A DNA stretch of 64,000 nucleotides from Calliphora vicina (GCF_958450345.1 NC_088781.1:56684315-56748314), one strand, 5' to 3'. Shown: positions 24,331-37,935, counted from the stretch's first letter. Numbers and translations: made by a program. The notes: generated by a model from the sequence alone, not told the origin.

Positions 24331-26300
24331 GGTAAGATAAGGTTCTTAAAGGTTCTTATGAATTGTCAATAAAACAATACGGTACCAAAACAAAACATCT
24401 TATATCTTAAATCAAAGTTTTTAAAGAAGGTTATCAAAGTTTTATGAAAATGAGAATTTTCTAAGGGATCAAAATTAGAACTAGCAGAAGCTGCAAAAGT
24501 AAATAAAAAAAGAGATCAGAGCTTTAATACAAATGCTATTTACTGTAGGCATTTAACGTGTGCATGTCATTGAAAGTCTACTACTGACGATAGTACTATT
24601 GAATACCTTCTTCTTGTGGGACCATACGTAGACATTGGAACCAGCGACTCATTAGTACATTTTAGTACTTCTAGTCTACACTTTTGGTACTTTTCTGAAG
24701 CATATGTCGATAATGTATTAAAAAATAAAAAAACAAAAAGGTACGAATTCATAACAGTTGGAAGAATCGTCTTCAAATTCATGTTTTTCTTATCAAGAGT
24801 GTTGAGGCTTCATTGACAATGTAGCCAAGAAGTTACAAAAATAGTTGAGAAAACTGGTGACCATCAGGGTAAATTTTGATCACACATAGTGACAAACAAA
24901 TAATACATTGTGTCACTGATTTTAAAGAACAAATATTTATCACAGAAGAATATCGTTGATATATTGTATGTTCTTTTTGCGGCTACAAAATTCACATACT
25001 ATCAAACTTTTATTTTTAGTGCTTTCGGTTATTTCTACAAATATTTCCACAATGTAATCGTATCTTTAGGTAAATAATATAAAATGTCGGTTGTATCGGT
25101 GTAAGGCAAACATTATTTTTCAAACTAAAATTTTAAAACAAAGCAATTAAAAATTTATACATCGATACATCTGTACAACACCGGTTGTGAATTGGACAAT
25201 TTTCAAATAAAATGCAAAGTGTTCTTTAAATGATTTCATAACAGATTTAAACAATATTTTTCTTAAAATTTTTTATTTAGAAAGAAATCTTCAAAAATAT
25301 TTAAATTAATAAAATATTATAAATTTAGCCGAGTTTTAATATTAATTTTTAAAATTGAAACAGTCTTTTTAAAAAGAAAAATAAATTTCAAAATTGAATT
25401 GATTTAAATTTGTCAAGTAATGACAGATTACTTTTTTAATTAGAATTTGCAAAGGAAATTTTAAATACTAATTTATGCTGTACTCAATTTAACTTACTCA
25501 AGATCTTGAAAAACTGTATTAAATTTTTATTTTTTAAGATAACACAAGATTTTTTATAAAGAAAAATTCAAAATGTTTTAAAAACTTCAATATTTTCAAT
25601 TCTAAATAACTGTTCTTCTCTGTAATGTATTAAATTTTTATTTTTTAAAAGAACACAAGATTTTTTATTAAGACAAAATTTAAAAAATTTTAAAAATTTC
25701 AAAATGTTTTAATTCCTTAAATTTTTATTTAATTAAAGCCTTAAAAATGTTCAGCAAATTCAAGCTTTTTTTGAGATTCTTAAAATTTATTTAAATTCTC
25801 AATTAGAAATATGATTTTTTTTTAATAATTCCCAACAATTTTATTTTGAAATTATAACTTTAAGGAATTTTAGAACACAAATATTTATAATTTGAACCAT
25901 GAATTTGTTATGCTTTATAAATTTTTCTAAAAATATTTTTTTTTGTTTAAATTCAACTGCATTTTATTTGTAAAAATTAAAATTTTTATTTAAATTGTTA
26001 AAACATAATCACCTTTTGCCTTAATTAGTTTGTTTTTATTTTTAGATATACAGTTTGATACAGTTTAATTAATTTGTTTTAAATTTTTTTCCATATGTTC
26101 CACTTTATTTTTTCTATTTTTTATGTTTGCTACAATTTAACATTTATTTTATTTTTGCTTTAAACTTTATTATTTAAAACAAATTGTATTTGTAAATATT
26201 TATAATTTTAATTGCAATTAATCAATTTTGAAGTTGATTTATTTGTATTAGTGAGACAGACAGTTAAGTTAAGTTTGTATTTATTTATTCTTATTACTCT
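24330..26300. other. AT-rich DNA, no gene seen
   Basis: The overlapping short frames at 24567-24816 on both strands are not credible genes. From 24900 to 26250 the DNA is very AT-rich, with A/T runs and a local direct repeat (AACACAAGATTTTTTAT near 25541 and 25651). Confidence 0.5.
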
Positions 26301-28600
26301 TTATTGAAACGGAAATGAAATTTAACAACCGTTATTTGCGTTTATATGCGGCGACAAACGAATCACAACGAACGAAATGTACGACGACAACAAGCGTTAT
26401 AATGATGTTGTTAACCGACGGCGTGTCACACGACGTATGATTATTGCTGGAAAACGTTAAGCAATCGTAACCGAAAAACACCAAACGTAATGGAAATGGA
26501 AAACAACAACACAATTGTACAAAAATCCAGATTAAAAAAAAAACAGTACCACTTTAGCTCTGTATGTTGTATGTATGTGTATTTGTAACAGGGGGAGCAA
26601 AGACACTTTTACAAATATAAATTATATATATATTTTTTTTATTATTATTCCATTTCAACTTGTGCTCTATTGATACATACACTCATTCATTCACTCACAC
26701 ACTTTTATATACACTTTATTTAGTGAATTTCTATTTTTTTTTTCTTTTTGTATTTTCTCTTTTTTAATATACATCTATCTGTATGTACTATTCCTTTTGG
26801 TATTTATTTGTATATAGAAAAGAAATATATGTATTTTTTTCACATTTAATTTGAAATGAAATGCGCGCGCGTATGATGAATTTTCAGTTTGTTTTTTATT
26901 TGTAAAAATTTTTCATTTGTTCAAATCCGACGACAATTGTATTGTGGAAAACGTAATGTATTTGTTTACGTCAGTCAGTCACCGACTGACTGTAATAACA
27001 ACCAAATACTACTGCGACTATGACGTTGAGTCTACTTTGAAATTGTGCTCGATGGCTTGGCTGGCTGACTAAATGAATGACTGTCAGCTTCAGCTACTAC
27101 GTTCGTTCGTTCACTTGGTCTGAGTTCTGTGTGTTTTGTGAATGTTGTACCTTCACTTACGAATGACAAATTCGTAATGAAAAACGAAACATTGCTACGA
27201 ATATCAATGTGTTTTTCAATACTCACACATTTACTGAACACTCTCAAACCTACACACACAGATACACACTCACACTCGTGCATACATTTGTACAAAACGA
27301 AAAGCAAGAAAAAAACTGTTAAATTGGTTGGTTTCGTTTCGTTTGGTCTGGCTGGTTGTTTTTTTTATTTATTTTTTTATTACGATTCTTTCTCTGCTTT
27401 TACACACAAAAACACACTCATTCGCACACAGTCCCATTCAAATACTCAATTCATTTACTCATACAAATACAACACAAATGAAATGAATTGAAATGAAAAC
27501 AAGAAACACGAACAAACAGAAAAAAATCATAAAAATAAAGAGAGTGAGTACAATTGTTGTGTTTTATTATTGTTGCATACATTTGTTTGTAGCTATGATT
27601 GTTTGTTTGTGTGTAAGTGAGTGTGTTTGTTTATTTGTACTCCACCTCCTGCTGCTGCTGCTGCTAAAAAGAGTGCTAGCTGCTGCGTCTGCTAACGTTA
27701 TTGAGCAGGACATTTGTTTTTTTACGATTCAAATTTAAACGAATGTTTTTATTTGTTTTGTTTGTTTTTTTTCTTTTCTTCGTTTTGCTCTTCTTGCTGA
27801 GCAAGTAAATAGGATGTGTGTTTGTAAATTTTACTGTTCGTTCTGTATTTCGACTGTTTATTGCCAACACACATCAACATCAAAAAAAGGGGATGGTTTT
27901 TATTTCAATTGTAGTTGTTGTTTTTGTAGCCTAAACGAATACGAAACAGAATTGTAGATTTTTTTGTTGTATTTCAAATTAAATGTACGACAAGTAACTA
28001 ATGTGGTTGTTGGAAAATCTAACAAATAAACCCCCTTAAGCTAAATATTTGTTATATATTTTCACACACACTTGCTCAGCAACCAAAATCTCTCTGTATG
28101 TATATGTAAACGACAAATGGCAAATGTGTATGAATCGTATTGACACAAAAAGAGAAATTGTATTTACAGTTACATTTCGTTTCAAATTGCAACCCCAATT
28201 GTAATCATCATCATCATGATTATTTCACATCCCAACTCTCTTGCGCTTGTCTTGCTCATTTTTAAAAACCGGCAATATAAACCTACAGTGACAATCCAAC
28301 ATATGTATGTAATTTAATGTTTTGAAATATTGTGCTCCTAGTTCTCACTCCTTTACGTTCAACATTCAACTCCACTCAGAGACAACACTTACACTGTTAA
28401 ATTTACCAAAAAAAAAGTAGGTATCTTTATCCCCAACATGAAATGGTATTATTTTTCTTCTTTAATTTAAAATCTTGTTTTATGCTCACACTATTTGTTT
28501 AACACATTTGTATCTGAACAAAAAAAAAAAAAACAACATCCAAAACTGCTTGGAGAAACGAATTGAGAGTTGAAATTGCTGCTTGTTTTGGGACTGTGTG
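26300..28600 (-). promoter_or_regulatory. Low-repeat block, candidate dac promoter or 5' exon region
   Basis: This block is less AT-rich than its surroundings and is dense in CG-containing words (CGACGACAACAAGCG, CGACGGCGTGTCACACGACG). It has CA/GT-rich simple sequence, TCAGTC initiator-like words (about 26974-26990) and a (CTG)n run at 27650-27666. On the minus strand CATTC followed by GTAAGTGAA near 27155 is a plausible donor. This composition is typical of promoters and 5' UTRs of fly developmental genes. No coding frame is convincing. Assignment to dac is inference only. Confidence 0.3.
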
Positions 28601-29117
28601 GGGAGAGTGAAATGGGCAACCTGTTTTATAAGAAGGGGCCCTAAAATGTGGTAATAAGGAATTAATGCTGGCTACTGATTCGAAACGGTTAAAAGGTAAC
28701 GATATTTTACAGGGACCCTAGCGGTTATAAGTGATATCAACAAATTTATTTTATAACAGTTATTTTGTGACTTTAAAAACAAAAATCCATCTAAAACAGT
28801 TATTATTCTACGTAAAAAAATTAAAGTTCGCATGAAACTTTTAAAAAAATAGCTGTCATAAAAACTCTTTTGAGGAGTTTTATTTTTCCCGTCAGAAAAA
28901 TATTCAATTGAGGAGTTTTATTTGTTCCGTCATAAAAGTCATTTGAGGAGTTTTATTTTTCACGTCAGAAAATAAAACTCATTTTATGTAAATTGACACC
29001 TAAAGCTTGCCGCTTGTCAGATCATTACAATTTGTAAAGCATTGTCATTAAAATAAAATCAAGTGGGATTTTAATTTGTTATTGTTTGATTCCTGTTATC
29101 AAATTGTTGTTGTTTTT

Positions 29118-31212
29118 ATACCCTCCACCACCATAAGTGGTGAATGAGGGTATATATAAGTTTGTCATTCCGTGTGTAACATTGAGAAATATTCATCTGA
29201 GACCCAACAAAGTATATATATTATTGATCCTTATGAAATTCTAAGTCGATTGAGCCATGTCCGTCTGTCTGTCTGTGTAAAACACGCTCACGTCCAAAAT
29301 AGGCAAACAAAATTGGTAGACTTGCAAAAAAAATGTTTATTGTTCTCCTAAGCAGTTTGGTATTGAAAATCAGTAAAATCGTGAGACAACCTAAAAAAAA
29401 ACTTGATAATTTTAACATAGTTTTCCTTATTTGTGCAAATATATTGCAGATAATACCATAAAATTGCACACACGTTATTTTTATGTTAAAGGGACTAACT
29501 CTGGCGAAAATTATAAGAATCGGTCCATGATTTCTCCTAGCCCCCATACAAATTTCTTCCCGAAATATGGTTATTAGGTCTGTAAATGCCTACAAAATTG
29601 CAGTATCCACACAAAATTCAAGAGAAATAAGTTTCGTGCTTAAAAAAATTACAACCCCAATTTTTTTGTGGATCGGCCCATATTTGACCGTAGCCCCCAT
29701 ATAAAGTTCATTTCCGAAAATCACTTAAATAAGCATAAATGTCTTATAGATATCGCTATTAAGTTGAAATTCGTCATAAATAGTCCCCATATATACCAAA
29801 ATCGCTTTACCTAATTCTATGAAAAGCGGTCCATAATTGGTTATAGCTCCCATATAAGCACCACTTCCGAAAAACACAATAATCTACATAAATATCTAAA
29901 AAATATCAATATCAAAACAAAATTTTACATAGATCCATAATTTATACTTAGAAATCATACTACAGGATTTTGTGAATATCGGTCCATATTTGACCATAGC
30001 TCCCATATAACGTCCACTTCCGAAAATCAGTTAAGTACTCATAAATCTCTTATAAATATCTTTATCATGCTAAAATTCGACAAAAATAATACTTATATAC
30101 ATAGAAATCACTGTACTAAATTGTATGCAGATTGGCCGATAATTGGTCATAGCTCCCCTATAAGGCCCATTTCCGAAAAAGATATTAACCTTAAAAAATA
30201 TTTAAAACATATCGATATCAAAATGAAATAACGCACAGGTCAGTAATTTGTATCCAGTAATCATACTTCTGAATTTTTTGAATATCGGTCCATATTTAGC
30301 CATAGCTCCAATATAAGGTTCACTCCCGAAAATCCCTAAAATCCTCATAAATTTGTTACAAATATAGTTATCAGGTTGAAATTCGAAACAAATTTATTCA
30401 ATATATACAAAAATCGATGTACCAAATTTTATGATGGTAGGCCCATTATTGGTCATAACCTCCATATAAGAACTACTTCAGGAAAACACATTAACCTGCA
30501 CAAATATCCAAAAAAAATTGTACTGAACCAAAACTTTACACCGATCAGTAATTTGTATCCAAGAATCGAGCTACAAGATTTTTTAAATATTGGTCCATAA
30601 TTCGGCATAGCTCCCATATAAGGTCCACTTTTGTTAATAGCGTTGTTTATATGAAATTCTACAAAAATAGCCCTCAAATACTTAAGACTATAATAGGTCA
30701 TAGCTTCATATATTGAACCAAAATAGTACACAGATCAGTAATTTGTATTCAAAAATCATAATACTGAATTTTGTGAATATCGGTACATAATTGGCCACAG
30801 CACCCATATACATAAGTTCATAAAAATCACGTTAAAATATTTTATGACAATCAAATCATAATAGGTCATAGCTCCCATATAAGTCCCACAACCAAATATT
30901 TTGAAATTTGTCTAAATATATTTGTATACCCTTTTTTATACTCTGTTTCTTCACTTGATGTTAAAAGGGAAAAATGTTGATCCAAACGTATTAACTAATT
31001 ATTAAGTATATAAATTGTTAAATTTCATACGTTCTAATAGGAATTTCAGTTATAAATTGCTGAATTAGATAAAATTTTTTGTACATTTGAAATAAAATAT
31101 CTTCTGCGTAAACTAGTCTTTCTAACAATTGTTATATTATTTCAGTTTTTATACCATCATATTTAGGTGGAGGGTATTTAAGATTCCGCACGGCCGAATA
31201 TAGTACTCTTAC
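29118..31212. mobile_element. 2.1-kb non-coding repeat beginning ATACCCTCCACC
   Basis: It starts ATACCCTCCACCACCATAAG and ends GGTGGAGGGTAT, then a GC-rich hairpin region GCACGGCCGAATATAGTACT and CTTAC. ATACCCTCCACC and GGTGGAGGGTAT are exact 12-bp inverted repeats; the right one is subterminal. TTGTTGTTTTT flanks both ends (29107-29117 and 31213-31223) and may be an 11-bp target duplication. However, these T-rich bases could be part of the element. It has no transposase. A reverse-oriented end fragment of the same type lies at about 44080-44120 inside the hAT-like element. This type of sequence is common in fly genomes; its class is uncertain. Confidence 0.6.
29510..30900. repeat. Degenerate array with about 153-bp period
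   Basis: Blocks of the form CGGTCCATA.TTGACCATAG, CTCCCATATAAGG, then CCACTTCCGAAAATCAC start near 29522, 29675, 29828, 29975, 30132, 30284, 30438 and 30590, about 153 bp apart. Alternate units resemble each other more (ATTTGACCATAG versus AATTGGTCATAG), suggesting a dimer of about 306 bp. The last units (30670-30890) are eroded. The array fills most of the repeat at 29118-31212. Two more units of the same kind are found at 49920-50125. Confidence 0.75.
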
Positions 31213-31429
31213 TTGTTGTTTTTCTTAAACAAATAAATTGCTACAAACATTATATCAGGTAGACTCAGTAAAGAAAGATACTGAAAAAAGTAGAAAATAA
31301 ACGAAAAAAGTTTAATTTTCTGATGGTAAAAATAAAACTCCTCAAATGAGTGTTTTTATGACGGCTATTTTTAACGTTGAATAATAAATGTTAACTGTGG
31401 GGTTGAGATCATTTTAATATGTATAAACA

Positions 31430-32482
31430 GATCGTAGAGGAGGACGCTTTCAGAAAATGTTATTTGTGACCACCATGTTAGAATAGGGTTAGAGTTACAG
31501 GGTACCAAAGTCGTCCACTTGTGGTGTTGTAATATCAATGGAAAGGGGATTTTGTTTATTTTTCAAAACTATATATAACTTTTGACATTTAAAAAATTCA
31601 TGGAATACTTTTTTGAAAAATATGAAAAAGTTGCTTTTCATTGTGTTTTTGCAAAGATACACATTTTTCAAATCGAAATTAAATTTTTATTTATGAATAT
31701 TTTTTAATCAAATTTAACAGTTACATATATAGTTTTTTCTACTAAAAATGGAAAAATAAAAACAAATTTTGAATTTTGTAATCAGGAATCCCGCAATTCC
31801 CAAAAAAGTTTTGAAAAATCCCAAAAATAGGATTTTTTTAGTTTTTTAGCTATAATATCCATACGATCGGAACCCTTTTCAAAATAATTAAGAACATATT
31901 TGGCCATCTAAAATGAGTTTGTATTTTAATATCAATTATGCGATTTGAGAATTTTTGCACTAAAGTTGAATTTTACATAAAAAATAGGATTCTTTTTGGA
32001 TGGACCTAGTCCCCTCGCTATCAACAGTTATAAAATTTGTTTACATTTAGAATTTTTTATGTAAAGTTAGCTTTTCAAAAATTCTATATACATCTGCTTA
32101 AAATTTTTTTAGAAGTAAAAACGTAATTTTTCCCAAAAACTAGCGAAAAATTGTCTTGTTTTAATTTTTAAATTCAAATGCATATAATTTTGGAGTCAGT
32201 AATGATTTTTTGTTTGGCATATACATTTGTAGTTAGTCCAATTAAAGAAAACTGTAGAAAATCGGAAATTAATTGAACCCGCTGTTATCAAAAAACTGGA
32301 GCAGGGTGGGTAACATACCTGAGGTGTCCCACTTTAGGGTGCCTTAGCCGCATCATGCAGTCCAAATTTAAAACTTAAACTCGACAATTATTTTTTGCGC
32401 ATGTTAAATTTCATTCAAATAGGACTAAGGGTTTAGAAGTTACAGATTTATTTCCCTCTTTTTTGTTTTCTATACCACTGTG
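31430..32482. repeat. Candidate transposon relic ending in CACAGTGG (reverse complement)
   Basis: The right part ends TTTTCTATACCACTGTG (CACTGTG at 32476-32482). Read inward on the minus strand this is CACAGTGGTATAGAAAAC, then AATAAATCTGTAACTTCTAA. A similar layout (CACAGTGG, AATAAATCTG, TTCTAAA) begins at 45833 on the plus strand. The left end is not clear and no coding sequence is present. Confidence 0.35.
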
Positions 32483-32599
32483 CGCTGATCAACGAAAATC
32501 ATAATATTAAAGATGTTTTTAAAGTACCACAGCTCTTAGAAACGATCAAATTCAGCCGGAATATTTATTGGTTTCATACCTACATGAACTAATTTTATA

Positions 32600-33780
32600 T
32601 ACTCTGCGGGCCACAGGTTTCTAGCCCCAACACAACAAACAAAACCAGAGAATCGTTTACTCAAAACAGAGAGCAAAGCTAGTACGATGTGTTTAGCAAA
32701 TCTTATAATTTATTTTTAGTATTTGTTTTCTTTTTTCGTTGTTTTTTTCTCCATTTTTATTTAATTTTTTTCCAATATAAATAAATATTTCTATTTATTT
32801 GTTGGATGTATGTTTTTGTTGTTCTTGGCTTTTTAAAACACACACAAAAACATAACGAATTCAATTCCATAATGTTCTCCATTTGTGTGTTTCATGTGCT
32901 CGCACAGTTACGACTCTACTACTCACACAACAGACGCAATCACATCATTCCATCTCATTCGTAAAATAATTGTATGTGTCGTTGTTGTTGCTTCTTGTTT
33001 CAATTGCTTTACGGCCATTGCAGGTGGGTTGCACCAATAACAATCGTCATCGGCAGCAAAAACAACAGTAGCAGCCACAATTGTACAAACATTCGCACTC
33101 ACACAGCATTCAAAAATTATTCACTGAATTTTATTTTATTTTTTTTTTGTTTTTCTTTCATTACAATTGCATGAGTATTCGTTTAATTGTATTTTGTACC
33201 ATTCCCTCATACTTGCTAAAATTCGTATATTTTAAGCTCTCTTTGGAAGTAGTAACTCTCTTGCTTTTTGTATTTAAATTTTACAGCTTTTTGTTGGCAA
33301 TTTTTTTTTTGTGTAAGAAAGAGGGAGGGAGTTTCATGTGCTCTTGCATTTCGTTGTAAATTTTTCGTACTCATACATTTAAATGACAATTGTGTTTTTT
33401 TTTGCATTCGTTTTGTATTATTTTGATTTGAATGGAAAATAAGAAAAATAAAAGAATTTTAGTTTTCTCTCTTTCTCTATAGAACATGCCATCCTTGTTG
33501 TGCTTCAGTGCTGGTGTTGTGTTTTTTTTTGCACAGTCTCAACATTTTAATTAAATGATTAATTTGTCATTTTCGTTGTTGTGTTTTTTTATATATGAAT
33601 ATAAAATTATATGTACTTTTTCAAATTAACCGTTATGCAATTTTCTTTCTTTAGTTTTTGTTTGTTTTTTGCTTTTTTGAGCATTCGCGAATGTCAACAT
33701 TAATTTTTGTAGTTGCTGGGGCTTTCTTTTAATGGAATTTCATTTATTACTTTATTTTTGTTAGCTTTTCTTCTTTTTTT
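32600..33780. other. Low-repeat block, no gene assigned
   Basis: The block at 32870-33080 is relatively GC-rich with CAA/GTT and CA-type words, unlike the transposon debris around it. No splice-bounded frame is convincing; the overlapping frames at 32974-33359 end in T-runs. It may be regulatory. That is inference from composition only. Confidence 0.3.
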
Positions 33781-34930
33781 CAGCCATTATAAAGGCTGTC
33801 ACTAGAGGAGGTCTTTTATTTTAACCTTAATATTTATTTTCTTGATTTTTTTATTATTAATACCTATGTACTTGTCTCACATTTTGTTTAAACACTATAG
33901 TTTTAAGATCTTCCCAGTCAATTTTTTGTAATAATATTGTTGCAATTGTTCGAGTGCCATAGTGTATTTGCTAGAAATTTGTGAAGCATAACTTTTGAAC
34001 ATTATAAAAATGGCTTTATTGTAAATGATTGTTTAAATACAGTTTGATTTGATTATAGGTACATATCAATAAAAAGGGGAGGGTAAATTCATTGATGTGG
34101 AACGATAATCAATGTCTAAGTTGAATTATTTAACTGGGAATAGGTAGGTACCTAGTGTAGTGTTTTTGAAGATTTGTTCCCAAGATCACTGTTAAAGATC
34201 GAAGATCAATCAAAAGCTGTATATGTAGGTACATAGTCGGCATATGAATCCTTACATTAAAATATAAAATAACGCTTTATTTGGTTTTAATTTATATTTT
34301 TAAGATATACGTCTTTCATATCGGTACAGATCGGTCAACGTTTTCCCAATTTGACTTTCTTTCAAGAAAGTTTTCAGGTTTGAGTACAGAAAAACTAAAA
34401 GCTGGTATTTTGATAAGACTTTTAATTTAAGTCAACGATTTCATACATTCAATGAATGATTTATAAATACCGGCTTTTAAATGTTTTAATGTCGTTGTGA
34501 AAAAATTGCTTAGGAAATCAGAAGGCTGAAAATTACGACGAATTATATAGTTATAGACCTTTTAATTAGCTTTAAAAAATCTTGGATGTAATATGAGCAT
34601 AAAAGTACACTTTCTGTACAGTCATTTAGAGAATTTTCCAGAAAATCATGGATCATGTAGCGAAGAACAAGGAGAACGTTTCCATCCAGATTTAAAAGTG
34701 ATGGAATATACATAGATACCAAGGTCGCTGATATGATCATATGATGCCAGATTACTGTTGGAGTAGCATATGAGATTATCCTAAGACCTCCATATTATAA
34801 AACCTAAAAAACAAGCTTCAAACCTGTAACATAATTTAATAAAATGTTGCGAAATCAATTATGTAAACTACACGTAGCATTGAAAAAATAGGTATACAGT
34901 TAGAATAAGGGTCTCGAATATTATCATATG
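33780..34930. other. No gene seen
   Basis: AT-rich DNA with scattered TAGGTA words and no recognisable element. Confidence 0.45.
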
Positions 34931-34933
34931 TTG

Positions 34934-35320
34934 GTTGTTGTTGTAGCAGTAGTGATTTCTGAGTGACAGCCCTTGGCCGAGTGAACTCGGGACATTCCGG
35001 TGCGTAGAACCGGCTGTCGTGGGAATGCTGAATTAATCATATGTTGGTGCTACAGCCCGGTGTGGATCTTAACCTCGTTCACTTTCTTCTTCCAATCGGA
35101 TCTTTCATGCGCATTTCCAATCTGTTATATTGGCTTTCCTGCAATCTTCTTTCATTCATCAAGCCATCTTCACCTTAGTTATGTATGGAGTATCATTCAT
35201 GATTCTTTGTTGAGCTCTGTACTGTGGCATTCTAGCTGCATGTCCTGTCCAGATTCATCAATTTCACCACATCTTTACCTTCGATTATATTGTCGACCTT
35301 TCGGTTGCTTCTTTTAAGAA
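34934..35320 (-). mobile_element. 5'-truncated non-LTR retrotransposon with CAA tail
   Basis: The minus strand encodes a broken C-terminus: KDVVKLMNL upstream, then RWLDE.KKIAG and ERSDWKKKVNEVKIHTGL followed by a stop. This 'DR..W...V..AK.H.GL-stop' ending is characteristic of ORF2 in several non-LTR clades. After the stop the sequence contains ACGACAGCCGGTTCTACGCA, ACTCGGCCAAGGGCTGTCA and ends CTACTGCTACAACAACAACC, that is a (CAA)n-like 3' tail. It has frameshifts and is dead. Confidence 0.6.
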
Positions 35321-36105
35321 AGCCTCCGTCGTCATCACGTTTTGGACCATATATTCTTTTTGGGCCATGTATCGAATATACATATTTAAAATAAGTTTTA
35401 GTTTTGGACGCACCAAAATCATTGTAAACCTGTGGAATCATATCCATAAACTTTATTAGAGCTTAAACATTGAATTTGATTTGGATGATTTCTTGAAATA
35501 GGTACGTACCTATTGCTGATTTGATGTTAAGTTCTATCCGTTATCTTGCTTTTTTTAATTTTGTGTATAAATGTTGGATACAAAATCGAGGAAGTCATTC
35601 ATAATCCGATTTGGCTGATTTCTAAATACCAAAATTGTCATTTTACACTGTAAAGTGTTGTTAAAACAAAATAATAAAACTGTTTGAATGTTTAGGGTTA
35701 GGGTCAGGAAAAATGAAACATTACACGAGAAAATAATGGTGAACAATATTTCAAAAATAATAAATGTTTGGTGCCCACAGTTTTAAATTTTCGAACAAAA
35801 TCATCCTAAGCGATAAAGCGTATTTCCACCTTGATCGCTTCTATCACTGTGAAATAATTCAATTACTTCATGATACATTTCCTGATCGTCTACTCCCTCG
35901 TTTCGGTGATATGAATTATTCCCCAATATCCTGTGATTTAACACTATTGGTTTTTGTTTGAAGCTGTTATTTGAGGACATAGATCTACATAATAGCAAGA
36001 CCACACACAAGTGCATTGGAGAAGGAAATTCAACGCTGTATCAACGTACCGCTGCCAAATTTATGCAAAATAGTCATGTAATATTTCAACAATAGGCCAT
36101 TTGAC
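35320..36105. other. No gene seen
   Basis: Short frames on both strands (35555-35746, 35764-36016) lack family similarity. Confidence 0.4.
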
Positions 36106-36900
36106 TGAGTCAAAAAAAAATTACACACTATTCCAGCCAAAACTTATCCTTGATTCAACAAATTATTATTTGTTTTATCACGTTAGCTATTAAAAATATG
36201 TTAGATACATATTATCTTTTTTAAATTATTTTTAATTTTCAACTATTATTTCGTTCAAAATAATAAAAACTTTTCAAAAAATCCAATATGGACTTTGGCG
36301 CAGAGCCAAAGCCAAAGTCTTATAAAATTCAGAAAGTTACAGATCGAAATCCAGTAAAGAACTTAGAAGCAAAAGGACGAGAGAAAAAATTTACTTAAAA
36401 TTTTATAAAAAATACACCTGTTGTGTGATGGATGATGAAACTTATGTACTGGCAGACTTTTCACAACTTCCGGATCAAGATTTGTATGTAGCTGATGGAC
36501 GAGGTAATGTTTAAGAACAATACCAGGCAAAAAACAAACTAAATTCCATAATAAGTTTCATTTGTGACATCAGGCACGATAAACTCAGAAATATATATTA
36601 CGGAGTGTCTACAAAAGCTGTTTTTACCTTTTAAAGACAGCACAGAGTGCCTTCATATTTCTGGCTTGAGTGGTATTCAAACAATAATGTCTATTTTGTA
36701 CCAAGAGAGGTAAATCCTCCCAACTCCCAGTACTTCGGCCTGTGGAAAAGTATTGGGCTCAAAAAATAATTAAGGAACACAGGACATGTCCGATTTTAAG
36801 CGTCAGTGGACCACCTCGTCCAAAAAGGTAACGTAACTAAATATATAATGGGAGGATTTCCGGAAAAAGTGGATAAATTTATAAATACCGAGTAATATGA
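36105..36900 (+). mobile_element. Tc1/mariner-type transposon fragment, family A copy 2
   Basis: It shares the 5' flank CCAGCCAAAACTTATCCTTG with copies at 23800 and 48920. The N-terminal half is deleted. The catalytic part is preserved in pieces: CVMDDETYVLADFSQLPDQD (first catalytic Asp region), DLYVADGRG, then a frame ending YSNNNVYFVPREVNPPNSPV followed by LRPVEKYWA. The latter matches the NPPN.P.LRP.E..W ending of mariner-like transposases. Frameshifts and stops occur (for example TAA after GRGNV). It is not functional. Confidence 0.75.
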
Positions 36901-36959
36901 CAATATTTTAATGTTTAATGAATTTGTACAATATTTGAATAAATTTACGTATTTTTGAG

Positions 36960-37935
36960 AATTTTTATATTAAACGGCTTAAGTTCGACTCATTCTTTAT
37001 TCCAATCTAAAAAATAACAATCTAATAAAGAAAACTATGTTTTTTATGTCTCGAGTTAATTTGGAAACAATGTTTATATATTTTATAGGATCGCAAATGC
37101 ATATTGAAGATATCATAGTATTACAAATACTTTTCCGTCGGCAATCAATTTCATCTAAAAACCATCTTCAAAAATGTTTGCTATATGTATTTATTTTAGC
37201 ATTGTCTAACACAAAATGTTTTACAATTTAAAAGCGATTTTAAGAATTTAAAATTTATTTTTTTAAGTTTTTCGCTAATACAGATTTAATCAGTTTAAAT
37301 TTATCATGCATACTAGTGCTATATATAAAGTTTTCAGCAACTTGTACAAAATTTGAAGGAAACATTTATGTATGTAAGTATGTATATTAAAAGATACAAT
37401 CCAGCAGTTCTGGGTGACTGTCCCGAAATAGTGATTATATCTATCATTTAGAATCACCACTGATTATATATATAGCTAGTTATTTTAAAATTTGTGTGTC
37501 CTAAGCGAAAGTTAATTGACCTCAAATAGTCGGTCTAAAACACATCTCTCAGATTCCCCAATAACCGATTGCTTGAAACATTGACTACTTTCAGAACTGC
37601 TGGATTATACGAAATTTGAAATAAATATGTAAGTATGTTTATTAGATACCTACTACATACATACTTATTCAATATTTGAACTCATAATATATTTTCAAAT
37701 GTATATATGTAAGTAGTATATAAACAAGATGTGTTATTTTAAATTAATTTAAAAACAACCAAGTCAAAAACAATCAAAACAAATACTGAAACTTTTATTT
37801 AAAGACAACTTATAGTCTAGGTACATGCACGTAGATAAAAAACATGGTTATGGTAAACATAATAGAAGAATGCAGTCAAAACATATTATGATCATTATTA
37901 GTATCATAAAATATCATATTAAGATCAAATATAGT
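36960..37935. other. No gene seen
   Basis: AT-rich, with scattered TATGTAAGTA words. The frame at 37037-37231 is not recognisable. Confidence 0.4.

Larger units (their letters stand above)
28795..31400. mobile_element. Foldback/MITE element split by a nested insertion
   Basis: The left arm (about 28795-28990) carries ATAGCTGTCATAAAAACTC and three direct copies of GAGGAGTTTTATTT (about 28874, 28912 and 28946). The right arm (about 31310-31395) carries the inverse: AAATAAAACTCCTCAAATGA and TTTTTATGACGGCTATTTTT. The two arms are separated by the 2.1-kb repeat at 29118-31212. They look like the ends of one inverted-repeat element that was interrupted. No target duplication was identified. Confidence 0.6.

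Noticed and set aside
26332..27870. Several open frames of 60-120 codons on both strands
   Set aside because: They consist largely of CA/GT and T-rich simple sequence and overlap each other; more likely UTR or promoter DNA.
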